A DNA stretch of 64,000 nt from Carettochelys insculpta (lineage: Eukaryota; Chordata; Testudines; Carettochelyidae): NCBI RefSeq assembly GCF_033958435.1, contig NC_134141.1, positions 97,381,001-97,445,000 of the forward strand, read 5' to 3'. Position numbers and translations under genes: made by a program. Below are positions 1-10,776 of the stretch, piece by piece (the first letter of the stretch is position 1; each line of letters opens with the position of its first letter). The notes under the pieces are model-generated. The model saw nothing but the letters and a program-made list of their open reading frames with translations, was not told the DNA's origin and did no database searches.

Positions 1-1047
1 ATGCCATTCCTCCAGCAGCTTCCCTAGTTGTGCCCTCTCTCAGCCTTTTCAGCAGCAGCTCTCCAGGGGAGCAAGTATTCAGTCACACTTGCAGTGTGCC
101 CCACTTACTCTGAAAGGGGACAGTCATCCGGTGATAGGTTTCCAAATGGGACCACCATCTCTTAGCCATAGTCTTCTCAAATTATCTTCCCCAAAAAGAG
201 AAGATGAAGTCTCTCTTGAACAAGGGTCTGGTATGTTTCAGGAAGACGTTAACATGCTCCAGTGTCAGTTGGTAGGAAGTAAATTATCCAGCTCTGGTCA
301 AAACTCCCCCAGGAACTGCAGGACTTGTGTGAGCAATGCTGTCCCAAACTCATGCAAAGATGTGTGCAAGCTCTCTGTACTGACCTGGTTTTGCCACCGT
401 GAATTGAGCTGAATTAATTTAAACTGAAAGATCCTACATGTGAACTGGAAACTAAAAGCAGGGAGAAAAATCTCCTTCTTTTGTGAAGATAGACAGAATT
501 TATATGTCAGTCACGTGGAATAAATCTTCTAGACAGTATAGCGTAGATACACTGCTATAAGGAAAAGGGTGGGTTATTTACATCTTCACTCATGAATTGA
601 ACTCTAAAACTCATTAAACCACAATTACCAGACTGAGCACACTTTCCATTTATGTGTAGTACGCTTCTTAGGTTACCGATGTCTGGTAAAATACCATTAG
701 CAGCATTATAAGAAGTTGCCACTTCGGTGCCATTTTATCAATGGTCAAAGAACATAATCAAAATTAGTTATAAAATCCATCAACCGAGTGGCTCACCACT
801 GGCATAACAGTCTCTCTCTGAGAACACTGAAACCAAATTGGATCCTACAGTCTCTAATGAAAATGATGTTTCCCCAAACTTAACAGTTGGAAAGAAGAAA
901 CCTAACTTCAGATTGTGGTTGTCACGACTGACATGAGATCAATTTATGTAGGAGGACACATTGTCTTTTTGGACACTGATGTCACTGAGGACCTTTAATT
1001 CTCATCTAATTTGGCCAAATACATTCTAACCAGAAAGTGAAAAGTTT
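1..1047. other. No gene or recognisable repeat seen
   Basis: This stretch shows no coding frame with recognisable similarity. A 107-codon open frame at 89-412 on the plus strand has no motif I know and looks like chance. The DNA is ordinary AT-leaning vertebrate non-coding sequence, possibly containing old repeats that I cannot name. Confidence 0.5.
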
Positions 1048-2046
1048 CACAGAGGTAGCTGTGTTAGTCTGTATCTTCGAGAACAACAAGAAGTCCTGTG
1101 GCACCTTATAGACTAACATGTATTTTGGAGCATTAGCTTTCATGGGCAAAGACCTGCTTTATCAGATACATGAGTGGGGCCGGGGGGGTCAGAACAGTAT
1201 TTAAAGAGTGGGGTCCAGTAAAAGGGAAGACCAGAGCTGACAAGGTCTGTTCAGTCAGGGTGGAAATGGCCCATTATCCATCGTATAGCTCAAGAGAGGA
1301 TCAAAGACAAGTCAGATCACTCGGGGGGATGTGGCCCATTGTCACATTCTAATGTGGTGGTGTGAACTTCCATCACAGAGAAACTGCTTTTGGAAGGGCC
1401 CAGCCACTCCCAGTCTCTGTTTAATCCTTGGTTGATAGAGTCAAATTTGCAAATGAATTGCAGCTCAGAGATTTCTCTCTCCATTTTATTTTTGAAATTT
1501 TTTTGTTGTAGGACTGCTACTTTTAAATCTGTTACTGAGTTTTGAGGGAGACTGAAATGTTCTCCTACAGGTTTGTGTACGTTGCTGTTCCTGATGTCCG
1601 ATTTATGTCCATTTATTCTTTTACATCGAGACTGTCCAGTTTGGCCTATGTAAATTGCAGTGGGGCATTGCTGGCACATGATGATATATATTAGTAGATG
1701 TGCAGGTAAAAGAGCCCCTGATGGTATGGTTGATGTTAGGTCCTATGGTGATATCACTGGTGTAGATATGTGAGCAGAGTTGGCAGCAAGGTTTGTTGCA
1801 GTGATTGGTTCCACGTTTAGAGTTACTGTGTTGTGGTCTATAGTTGCTGGTGAGAATGTGTTTAAGGTTGGCAGGCTGTCTGTAGGCAAGGATGGGTTGC
1901 AGATCTCTTAGGATGTGTTGGAGAGGCTTTAGCTGGGGGTCTGTATGTGATGTCCAGTGGTGTTCTCATATTTTCCTTGCAAGGTCTGTCTTGTAGCAGG
2001 TAGCTTCTGGGTACTCGTCTCGCTCTGTCAGTCTGTTTCTTCAGTA
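1048..2046 (-). mobile_element. Penelope-like retroelement, 5'-truncated, minus strand
   Basis: A decayed Penelope-like element (PLE) read on the minus strand. From its 5' side (high coordinates) it holds the end of the reverse transcriptase region (residues like DRARRVPRSYLLQDRP, about 1880-2040). Next comes a cysteine-rich stretch (CNK.CCQLC), then a GIY-YIG endonuclease-like part at 1317-1679 containing MCQQCPTAIYIGQTGQ and NGHKSDIRN. YIG, the following Arg and the His are those expected of PLE endonucleases. A frameshift lies between the cysteine-rich part and the GIY-YIG part, so the protein is broken. Downstream is an untranslated region and the family-B 3' tail (1048-1160). The tail has a hammerhead-like block with one core base changed (CTGATAA for CTGATGA). 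The copy abuts an oppositely oriented PLE piece at about 2046. The class call is firm; the exact clade (Penelope, Poseidon or Neptune type) is not. Confidence 0.85.
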
Positions 2047-2360
2047 TGCCCACAGACTGCTATGTTTATCTACACGCCTTCAGCTTCCATCCAGGGCAGA
2101 CTACACAAGCCATTGTATAAGATACAATCGTATTTCCTCCCATATATCAGACGGAGACAAACATCTACAAGACCTTTACCAAGCTTTCCTCAAACTACAT
2201 TACCCACCTAAGGAAATGAGGAAACCGATTGACAGAGCCAGATGGGTACCCAGAAGCCACCTGCTACAAGACAGGCCTCACAAGCAAAATATGAGAACAC
2301 CACTGGCCATCACACACAGCCCCCAGCTACAGCCTCTCCAATGCATCATTTTGAAAATAG
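2047..2360 (+). mobile_element. Penelope-like element fragment, plus strand, inverted relative to its neighbour
   Basis: A plus-strand PLE fragment covering the last part of the reverse transcriptase region. Residues such as KHLQDLYQAFLKLHYPPKE and IDRARWVPRSHLLQDRP are legible, with HACSFHP-like sequence upstream in another frame. It covers the same protein region as the 5' end of the minus-strand copy at 1048-2046. The two pieces therefore form a head-to-head inverted pair. The fragment stops near 2360 without reaching the cysteine-rich or GIY-YIG part. It is non-functional. Confidence 0.75.
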
Positions 2361-2726
2361 GAAACTGCAGCACAGAGAGACTGAGACTTGTACAAGGTCT
2401 CAGGAGAAATCTGTGGCAGAACAGCTAATTGAATCCAGATTTTTCAAGTCTTATGTTTCTAACCATTGGCCATCCTTTCTCCTTCTTTTATTGTATAAGC
2501 AATGGTTAAAATATATGCTGAATGCTGCTTAACTAGTTTTATATACAGTAGTCATAGCTTCAACACTAAGTACTTATCTGCCTGTAATTTGTGAATGTTA
2601 TATCCAGTTAATTCATCATGCTATATTACAAAGATAGGTTGTAAGCCATCAGCAAGAATAGTAAAAATATAGTCAATGTTTCTAAAATACATGCATATTC
2701 TGATGACGCTAATATAAGTGTGTGCA

Positions 2727-3046
2727 CAGATTGAACCTCTCTAATCTGGAGCTCTCTCATCGTTTGTAATCCCAGTGTGATTTTAGTTAATTGGATGACC
2801 ACTTTTCATAGGTGTGGCCAGGTTTTCCAAGGTTCCATGAAGTTTGTTTACAGCCACCAGTCCTGGCTCTCAGTGTTCTGTATTGTTACTTAACTGCAGG
2901 TTACCTCTAAATGTCTTGTAAGAGCCCAGTAAGCAGTGAAAGTGTTGGCAGTGCTGCTCGACAATATTGACCCCCGTGGTCCAACAAATTCTCTTGTCTG
3001 GCACTGGTCAGGTCCTGTGGGTGCCGGATTAGAGAGGTTCAACCTG
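2727..3046. mobile_element. Tigger/pogo-like non-autonomous DNA transposon (320 bp)
   Basis: The ends are terminal inverted repeats: CAGATTGAACCTCTCTAATC at the left and the complement of CAGGTTGAACCTCTCTAATC at the right, with about two differences over 23 bp. Ends starting with CAG and a TA target duplication are usual for Tigger/pogo elements. The right flank is TA and the left is CA, so one copy of the duplication appears mutated. There is no coding frame inside. Related copies lie at 59981-60296 and, truncated, at 30550-30789. The superfamily is inferred from the ends only. Confidence 0.7.
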
Positions 3047-4113
3047 TACTAGAAAGATCAGATCAACAAATATTTTTAGCAACTTTGTTTTTTTGCCTAC
3101 AGAATGGACTTCACAACAGCTGTCTCTACAGAGTGTAATGTTTGCTCACCCCATCTTTCTGGCAAATTAAAGATACTGTGATTGCTTTCCTTGTTCCTAG
3201 GGGTTAGGGCTCTTCTGCTTCAGCTCTTCACCTCTGAAGGGCCAGCCCACTTAAAGACTATACTCTTTGTGGGCTATGTACAAATTCATAAATAAGTGGA
3301 ACTTTGTGTTTGTTGGAAATTAAAGGCAGACTCTTCATGAAATCTGAGAACACTTAGAAATATTAGAAATATTTTCAGGGTTTTTTAAATTACTAAAAGT
3401 TAAGTTTTTGATTCTAGCAATGGTTTATGCTTATGGAATATGAATTTTTTACACTGTGCCAAAACATTTACAGACATTTTGGACTCAGAGTAGGGAGAGG
3501 GTACTTATCAGATTTCTCAAACTGTCAACATTGCCTGATCAAGGAAATCAGCTAAGTTATAATATTGTTTTATGATATTTGCATAGCTAGTACCTCCCGA
3601 GATTGCATGAAGCTTGGCATGGCAGTGGTTTCTTTCTTTTCAGAGAAGTACTTTTACCATCATGTGCTAGAATTTGAACAAAAACAGCATTTTACATGTA
3701 TCTGTTTGCTAAAATTGGAAGCCAGATTTTTCAACCAACCAGCAAAGATTAATCTGATAGAGGAATTTATGATACATCTCTTATTGGAAACTATCAGAAT
3801 GTCACTGAGTCACTTTCAATTCTGCTAAAAAAGGACAGACAGGTTTTGTAACTCGTAGATAAATAGGTCCTTGGTGTTATGCTATGTATTGAGGTCAAGC
3901 TGTTGGACAGTCCGGTGCTGCTACTATTGAGAGGCCTGGATCTAAAACTCATCTTAAATTGTTAATGGGATCCAAACAAGGAATGTGTTTTGCCACAAAG
4001 TTGATGTCATTGTATAAATGTATATTAACTTGCTCCGCTAGCTGTCCTATTTTAGTTTGTTGAGACACCACTTTAGAACATCAACAGAGTTGCTAAGGTA
4101 CCATCTCAGTTAC
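3047..4113. other. No gene seen
   Basis: No recognisable coding sequence or repeat. An 87-codon open frame at 3565-3828 has no familiar motif and is best read as chance. The sequence is AT-rich and unremarkable. Confidence 0.45.
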
Positions 4114-4346
4114 TATTTTCAAGTGTAACAGAGAGGTAGCCATGTTAGTCTGTATTGTAACAAAACAAAACAGCAGTCATGTAGCGTTTTAAAGACTAAC
4201 AAAATGATTTATTAGGTGATGAGCTTTCATGGGACAGACCCACTTCTTCAGATCAGTCTGTCTCACAAAAGCTCATCACCTAATAAATCATTTTGTTAGT
4301 CTTTAAAATGCTACATGACTGCTGTTCTGTTATATTTTCAAGTGTA
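4114..4346. mobile_element. Palindromic Penelope-like tail insertion with exact 14-bp target duplication
   Basis: The 14-bp direct repeat TATTTTCAAGTGTA occurs at 4114-4127 and again at 4333-4346. Between them, 4128-4332 is an inverted pair of family-A PLE 3' tails. The left tail is on the minus strand and the right on the plus strand, so both tail ends face outward. Arms 4169-4239 and 4256-4326 (71 bp each) match as reverse complements with about four differences. The left arm extends further out into a piece reading AGAGGTAGCCATGTTAGTCT. The minus-strand hammerhead-like core in the left arm (4221-4251) is intact: CTGAAGA, hairpin, GAAAGC. There is no protein-coding content. The flanking repeat shows that the pair inserted as one unit. 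Confidence 0.8.
4221..4251 (-). ncRNA. Hammerhead-like core in family-A Penelope tail
   Basis: The minus strand reads CTGAAGA, A, a GTGGG TCTGT CCCAT hairpin, GAAAGCTC. The 5' core and stem II are good, but the stem III 3' strand and the cleavage site are not clear in family A. It is at best half of a hammerhead motif. The pair at 10410-10476 carries the same block. Confidence 0.35.
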
Positions 4347-4861
4347 TTTACTGCAATCATGCTATCTTTTGAGTGGAAAACCATCTTTAGTATGTTGTAA
4401 CACTAGAAAGATTTAATAATACCCTTCAAATACTCTGAAATAAATTTGTGGAAATGTGTCCGCTTACACAGAAGTTATGTTCCCCCGTTTTACAGATAAT
4501 TTAAAAATATGTTTCAGTTGGTATGATTATTAAGGTGGGGTCATTGAAAAGATGTGAATATATTCAGCTGTTTTGGGAATTTAGCAATCAGTGTTTCACT
4601 AAGCAGAAAGAGAACAGCCTATCTGATTTAATGACAGAGTAAAATTATTTTCATCTTAATATTAACCTAAAGTCTGAATTCCTGCAGAATTCTCGATTGG
4701 AGTTATTCAGATATGTTTAGAGTGCAGTATGTAAATATTGGTGTATATGTTATAGAAAGATGCTAAGTGTAATTTTTCTGATCACTGTAAACACAAAAAG
4801 AGAAGCCTGTCATGCTTCATAAAGCCGGCAGTATAAAAATTAAGGACTGAAAGAGGATGGC

Positions 4862-6040
4862 CTGATTGGTACCACACTCTACTGGAAACCCACTGATCAC
4901 TATACTTACGTACACGCTTGTAGCTTCCATCTTGCACACACAACTAGATCCATTATTTACAGTCAGCCCTTAGGTACAATCACATTTGGTCTGATCCTAC
5001 TGACAGAGACCAAAAACTACAAGATCTTTACCAAATATTCATAAACCTGAATTACCTGCCAGGAGAAATAAAAAAACAAATCAGCAGGGCCAAACGAATA
5101 CCCAGAGACCAGCTACTCCAAGATAGAGCCAAAATAGCCAAAAACAGAATACCACTGGTCATTACCTACAGCCACCAACTCAAACCACTGCAACACATTA
5201 TTAAAGACCTAAAGCCTATCCTTAATCAGGATACCACACTCCAGAAGGCCCTAGGTGGCAGGCCTGTTCTCTCCTACAGACAACATCCCAACCTTATGAG
5301 AATTCTCTCCAACAGCCACAGTCTATACCACAGGAACACCAGTCCTGGGACTTTTCCTTGCAACAAAGCCTGCTGCCAGCTCTGTCCACATATCTGTTCT
5401 GAGGATACCAGGTTAGTCACAGAATCACGGGCACGTTCTCATGTTCCTCAACTAACATCATATATGCCATCACTTGCCAACCATCCCCAGATGCTTTGTA
5501 TATGGAACAGACTTCAAACTCTTAGACAAAGTATTAATGGGCACAAAACAGACATAAAAACACTCCTGATCCACAAAATGGTCGGCCACCATTTTAATGG
5601 AGTGGGCCATTCTGTTAATGACTGAAGAGTTTGTGTCTTACTGAAGAAGAATTTTCACACTACTTTGGAAAGAGAGGCTGCTGAACTCTCTCTTATATTC
5701 AAATTCAACACAATAACACGTGGTTTGAACCGGGATGCGAATTTTCTGGGTCATTTATAGGGGCTCTTTTGCATACTTGGCTGAATCTAATTCTTGACCC
5801 CCACGCCCACCCCTCTACTCTCTGATTTGCTCACCTTGATAATTTTTTTTCTGATTTGTCAGCCTTGATTACTGTTTTTGGTTCTCAGTGCCTTAAATAT
5901 TGCGTCTGTTCTGGTATGGCTATGGTCTGAAGAAAGGGTCTGTCCCACAAAAGCTCACCTAATAAATTATTTTGTTAGTCTTTAAAGTGCTACTTGACTG
6001 CTTTTTTGTTTTGATAGTATATAGACTAGCATGGCTTTCT
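4862..6040 (+). mobile_element. Penelope-like retroelement, 5'-truncated, plus strand
   Basis: A PLE copy starting within the reverse transcriptase region (sequence encoding LLETH/TDHYTYVHACSFH-like residues near 4870-4930). It continues through the IKKQISRAKRIPRDQLLQD region near 5070-5130 and the cysteine-rich CNKACCQLCPHI stretch near 5360-5395. The GIY-YIG part near 5460-5640 is degenerate (YAITCQPSPDALYMEQT). Stops and frameshifts break the frame, so only pieces such as the 109-codon frame at 5296-5625 remain open. The 3' untranslated part ends in the family-A tail at about 5927-6035, whose hammerhead-like core is decayed (GAAA reads AAAA). The copy is dead. Confidence 0.85.
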
Positions 6041-6217
6041 TTCTGTTACTTACTGAAGTTATATGTTTAAAATTAAAGTGTAATATTTTGTAAAATAAAC
6101 AGAAGTTGAAAGCTAGTATCTTTGTGGCAAAGAGGATGGCAGAGGACACAGTGAGACAAGAACAGAGCAGGAATGTGCTGGGAAGGTGTAAAGCTTTACA
6201 GGGAAGGACGAGAACTT

Positions 6218-7122
6218 GAATATAACAGAATGCCACTTGTCATTTCCTATAGCCTTCAGCTCAAACCTCTGCAACACATCATTAAAAACCTACAACCTAT
6301 TCTAGATCATAATACTACACTCCGGAAGGCCCTAGGTGACAGGTCTCTATTCTCCAATAGACAACCTCCTAACCTAAGAAGGATTCTCACTGACAGTCAC
6401 AGGCTATACCACAGTACTACTAATCCTGGAACTTTTCCTTGCAACAAACCCCATTGCCAACTTTGCCCACATATTCATTGTGGGGATACCATCACTGGAC
6501 CTAAGCACATTAATTACAAGATCAGGGGCTCATTTTCGTGTACCTCAACCAATATAATATATGCCATTATGTGCCAGCAATGCCATGCTACAGTGTACAT
6601 TGGACAACCTGGGCAAACACTTTGCTAAAGAGTGAATGGATGCAGGGCAGACATCAGGAATCTCAATACACACAAGCCAATCAGTGAGCATTTCAGTGGA
6701 GTGGGCCACTCTGTTAAAGACTTGAGAATATGCATCCTACAACAGAGACTTTAAAAACAGATTACATAGGGAGATTTGTATACTGGGCTTCATATTCAAA
6801 TGTGACACATTAATACTTGATATGAACAAGGACAGCAATTATCTCACACATTACAAAGACTGCTTCCTTTCCTTTGATGTCTGTAATGATCTCAGGCAAG
6901 ACACTTAACATTCCCCGCCTCTCACCCACCTCCTTCAGTTCACATGTTTGATTTGCCAGTTTTTATTGCAATTTTTTGTTTTTGGCCCCTCAGTACTATA
7001 TATCTAGGTCTGGACTGGAAATTCTGTAGATCTGAAGAAGTAGGTCTGTCCCATAAAAGCTCATCACCTAATAAATTGTTTTGTTAGTCTTTAACGTTCT
7101 ATGGGGCTGCTGTTTTGTTTTA
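6218..7122 (+). mobile_element. Penelope-like retroelement with legible cysteine-rich and GIY-YIG parts, plus strand
   Basis: A shorter PLE copy, 5'-truncated near the end of the reverse transcriptase region. The open frame to 6628 shows the usual order: a linker (LKPLQHIIKNLQPILDHN); a cysteine-rich motif that PLE endonucleases carry upstream of GIY-YIG (CNKPHCQLCPHIHCGD); then IIYAIMCQQCHATVYIGQPG, the GIY-YIG core. A stop follows soon after at 6626-6628. The downstream NGCRADIRN and HF residues are in the same register after the stop. The 3' untranslated part ends with a family-A tail at 7030-7122. It lies 180 bp downstream of another PLE copy in the same orientation but is a separate truncated insertion. 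Confidence 0.85.
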
Positions 7123-8700
7123 AATTTGATGTGGGTATCTGGGAGTTAGCAGAGGAACTTACAGGGCTTATGTGGTAAGAATGGGTTGAGAAAATGATTT
7201 TAGCTTCAGTTTTTTGAATGGAGCTGACCAGGGTTAGGTGGATGTGTGGGGATGGTTTGAGAAGAATTGTCCAAATATGGAGAAAAAAATGGCATGGACG
7301 AGTTATTGTGCAGACCCAGAAAAGAAGTCAGATGTTGAAAATCATATGGAAAGGGGAAAGCTTTAGACAGAACCTGTTTGAAGGATGAGGAAAAGACATA
7401 AATTATGGAGAGGAGTTCATGCTCTACATTATTTTTAGACTGGTAGACTCAGTAGGATGCTTGTATTTAAAGCTGTCCCTACAGAGGAGAGAGTCTCTTT
7501 TTTGCTGCTTTATTATGTTTATTGATGGGATGAAAAAGGTGTGGGGGAGGGGGGGGCTTGTTTTTCATTTTTCAAAAGCCTATTTTTCCTGCCTCTGTGT
7601 GTTGGTTTAAGCAAAAGTATTTCTGGAAGCCTGGAGAATAGTGTGATTGACATTGCAGGGAAAGAAGCTGCTTGGAATCTTAACAATTAAAAAGATTGCC
7701 AGTTAAGTTGTTTGCTTTTTCATTGTTCTTGTACATATATTTCACTCTTTACATATTGAATAGAATAAGCTCCTTGTGAAGATAAAGCCCCTCTCTTCAC
7801 ATGTGCGGCAGTTCATACTCTAATGCTGTAGTCCTCCAGAGAAGAGAAGAGATAAGCTTTAATATTCTGCTAAATTAAACAAGCAGGGAAAAACAGACAC
7901 AAAAGAAACTTTAAAACATCTTTAAAACTGTAGAGGCCTCCTGCATGAGTGATAAAGGACTAAAGAATTTTTCTTCCTTGGGTAGTCACTTTTAGGAGTG
8001 GGAAGGTCATATAGTGAAAACTGGCGGGATTGGGATCCAACCATTTACATTGTTGTGTAATCACTTTTACTGCCTGTGCTGTTTAGATAGTGTGAAATAA
8101 TCCCTTTGTCTACTGCTTTCAGTTTTGAAATACATCCACCCATTTTTTCTTAAAGAAGTTGGGACATACAGTGATTGTAAAAGACAGTAACTAAAAAATT
8201 AGGACATGTTAGATGCAGTAACTGGATTGCAAGAAGTTGCTTTTGTACACACTTTAAAATGCAAAGCAATAGTATTTCAACATCCAACTGATGATTTGAT
8301 TTACTACAGACTTGTAGCTTCTGGATGGACTTACCCATTTAAAACAAATAACTTGAACATTTTGACATAAAAACAAAGGTTCAGAAATTAACCAAACTAT
8401 GGCTTCCATTTGAAGAGACTATAGATTTCATCCCTTCCCTTCACCTGACTACCTAATTAATCTTAAATCATCATTAACCAATGCCTTTTCCTACATTTGT
8501 GGTGTTGAAGCAGAACAGAATGTTGCCCTTTCACTCACCCTTGCAGTTCCTGTTCCAGTCTGGGTAAACATTGAACAGGAATTTGCGTTTGATCTGTATA
8601 AGTCACTACTTCTAGAATCTGTCATTTTGGCTTTAGAATTAACACAGGAGCTGAGAAATTACAGCTGTTCACAAAATGCAGTTTGCTCATCTGTCTGCAT
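7123..8700. other. No gene seen
   Basis: No coding frame with recognisable similarity. Open frames of about 60 codons at 7419-7610 (plus) and 8150-8338 (minus) look random. The composition is AT-rich, with no clear repeat signature that I can name. Confidence 0.45.
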
Positions 8701-9130
8701 GAGGAGAGAGGTGCACATGTGGTGGTATGCTACTGTGTGGTAGTCTTTCCCTTCTGCTGGTTCCCATCTGTCTGTGCTGTGAGGTGATGAGTATTCTACC
8801 TGACCAGAGGAGTCATTTCAGGCTTTCATGTGGGGAGTCGGGGAGAGGGAGCAATGGGGCTGACAGTCATGCCTGGCCCCAGGGCAAGGTAGAAGGAGGC
8901 CAACCTTCCATGCCCCTGGAAGGGGTAAAACTGAGGGCAGTCCCCCGTCGGCCCTTCTCCCAAGCTGGCAGAGTGGCAGAGGGCACAATACTGCTCCTGC
9001 CTCTGTGAGCTGTTTTGTGCAACAGCTCAAAGGAGCCAGGAGATCCCAGCCATCCTTGAAGAGCTGGCCCAGTGGCAGTTTCCTCTCTTCACCCCTGCTG
9101 TCGTGTGTTTGGCTGAGCAAATTGCATACA
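8701..9130. other. GC-richer unclassified block
   Basis: Composition rises to around half G+C here, with overlapping open frames on both strands (8727-9008 plus, 8818-9120 minus). Neither has recognisable domains. Frames open on both strands at once are expected where GC content is raised and stop codons are rarer. The block runs directly into a foldback repeat at 9131-9310, so it may be the internal part of a larger repeat rather than unique sequence. Confidence 0.35.
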
Positions 9131-9310
9131 TTATTACAAAATACCTTATTTCAAACTTTGTGCTGTCCAAACAGCGCTGACGTTCAGAATAAGGGGCTAT
9201 TTTGACTGTTCCATTACCCCTTGTACAACTCGGGGTACCGGAACTGGAATAGCACGTCCGAAATAGCAGCAGCATTGCTATTTCAGGATATCTGTGTATT
9301 CCGAAATAGC
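9131..9310. mobile_element. Foldback (MITE-like) fragment
   Basis: This segment has short palindromes typical of the TTTCGGAATAGC-type MITEs of this genome. TACCCCTTGTA pairs with its near neighbour GGGGTA, and GCTATTTC at 9277 pairs with GAAATAGC ending at 9310. No complete pair of ends is visible, so it is probably a truncated element. The name and superfamily are unknown. Confidence 0.45.
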
Positions 9311-9444
9311 ACCCACTATGTAGCCATCACCACAGAACTTGAAACTGGACCAAGAACTTCAGTGTATTAAAATCCTGTGGTCCTTAAGCATTTTAATTTG
9401 ATGAATATCTACGTATTGTAACTGTGTTGGTTCCAGAATATTTG

Positions 9445-9592
9445 GGAGTCAAGATGGGTAAAATAGTACCTTTTGATTGGACCAACTTCTGCTGGTGAGA
9501 GATGGGCTTTCAAAAGTTTTTCTCACTCACCAACAGAAGTTGGTCTAGTAAAAGGTATTGGCTCATCCCCCTTGTCTCTCAAATTATAGCTA
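9445..9592. repeat. Family-C inverted tail repeat (foldback)
   Basis: An inverted repeat with its centre near 9512. ACCAACTTCTGCTGGTGAG at 9481-9499 pairs with CTCACCAACAGAAGTTGGT at 9526-9544 with one difference. The arms extend outward through TACCTTTT/AAAAGGTA to AAGATGGG and CCCTTGTCT. The same unit occurs as a pair at 50444-50614 and singly at 29557-29644. The layout (two 3' tails facing outward) is that of the Penelope-like tail pairs at 4114-4346 and 10304-10541, but the sequence is a different family. Whether it belongs to a Penelope-like element is inference. Confidence 0.6.
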
Positions 9593-10303
9593 GGCACACC
9601 GATTTAGTTCTGTCATTGCATAAGTACATCTAGGAATGTGTAATCCATGCTGAGACTGTCAAGAATTGTTGAAATACTGCACTGTTGATTTATAGTATTG
9701 TTTTTTTGGCTTAGTATGTGGGATACAGGGTAGTTAGGTTTGAATGCTCATTGATGTTCCTTTACACTTCCAGCTTAGCAAAACAGCAGTTTGATTTATA
9801 AAACTCCAAAAAGCTGTAGATTGCTGTGAAGCATGTGATTAAAGATGATACATCTGTTTTCTAACCCGTTTCAATACAGAAGCATATACATGAACAGATT
9901 CTTTAGATGTTACATGTGTATTTTTGTCAGCCACTTGACAATGTCCTCGTTAGAGAACAAGTATATTTTACTTTCAAACTGTAATATCTCAAATATTTTT
10001 AAGCTTTCAGATACCCTAAAGTGCAGTATTAGCTGTTTGTAAGGGTGTTTTCTCTAAAACGTATAACAAAGATGTAATAGTGTGGAACAAGAGAACACAA
10101 ATTTCATTTTGACATTGCTAAGGAGAATAGGTATCTAGAACCTTGAGACTGGCTGCACCAAGTTTAGTTTTTTGAGGAGATGCATCATCATTCATCATCA
10201 TTCGTCAATAACCGTGGGCTCAGCGCCCGTTTGTGTCTGATGCCTCTCTCACTATTTCCTTCCATCTTTATGAGGCTAAAGCTAAACAAACTGGAAACCT
10301 AAG

Positions 10304-10541
10304 TTACTGCGAGATAGTAACAGAGAGGGAGCCGTGCTAGTCTATATACTATCAAAACAAAAGAGCAGTCAAGCAGCACTTTAAAGACTAACAAAATAAT
10401 TTATCAGGTGAGCTTTTGTGGGACAGACCCACTTCTTCAGACCAGCTGAAGAAGTGGGTCTGTCCCATGAAAGTTCACCTAGTAAATTATTTTGTTATTC
10501 TTTAAAGTGTCACTTGACTGCTTTTTTTTTACTGGGAGATA
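10304..10541. mobile_element. Palindromic Penelope-like tail insertion with 13-bp target duplication
   Basis: The second inverted pair of family-A PLE tails. Left flank TTACTGCGAGATA (10304-10316) and right flank TTACTGGGAGATA (10529-10541) are a 13-bp target duplication with one difference. Inside, a minus-strand tail (about 10317-10440) is followed by a plus-strand tail (10446-10528). The plus-strand hammerhead-like core at 10446-10476 is intact (CTGAAGA, GTGGG/CCCAT hairpin, GAAAG). In the minus-strand copy at 10410-10440, GAAA has become AAAA. There is no coding content. Confidence 0.78.
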
Positions 10542-10776
10542 TGTTGCTTCTGAAGGAGAGAAGCAGCATTACTATTCTGTATGCTGGAACTAAATTGTTT
10601 GTTTAACTGTACTTAAAATGTATACGTATTAAAAGGAAGCACACTACTCTGCACATGATTCTCTCAAACCCCATGCCTCCCCAGGGAGGGTTGTGTGTAC
10701 GATGGAGGGGAGAGAAGACAATGCAAGCCTGACAGAGGTTAGTTATGTCATGTAATGTGGTGCTTGAAACCACGCA

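Noticed and set aside
89..412. 107-codon frame near the window start
   Set aside because: No motif, no start context and no exon signals; consistent with chance.
10183..10206. CATCATTCATCATCATTC as a possible array
   Set aside because: Only a short ATC-type simple repeat; too few units and no spacers for anything like a CRISPR.
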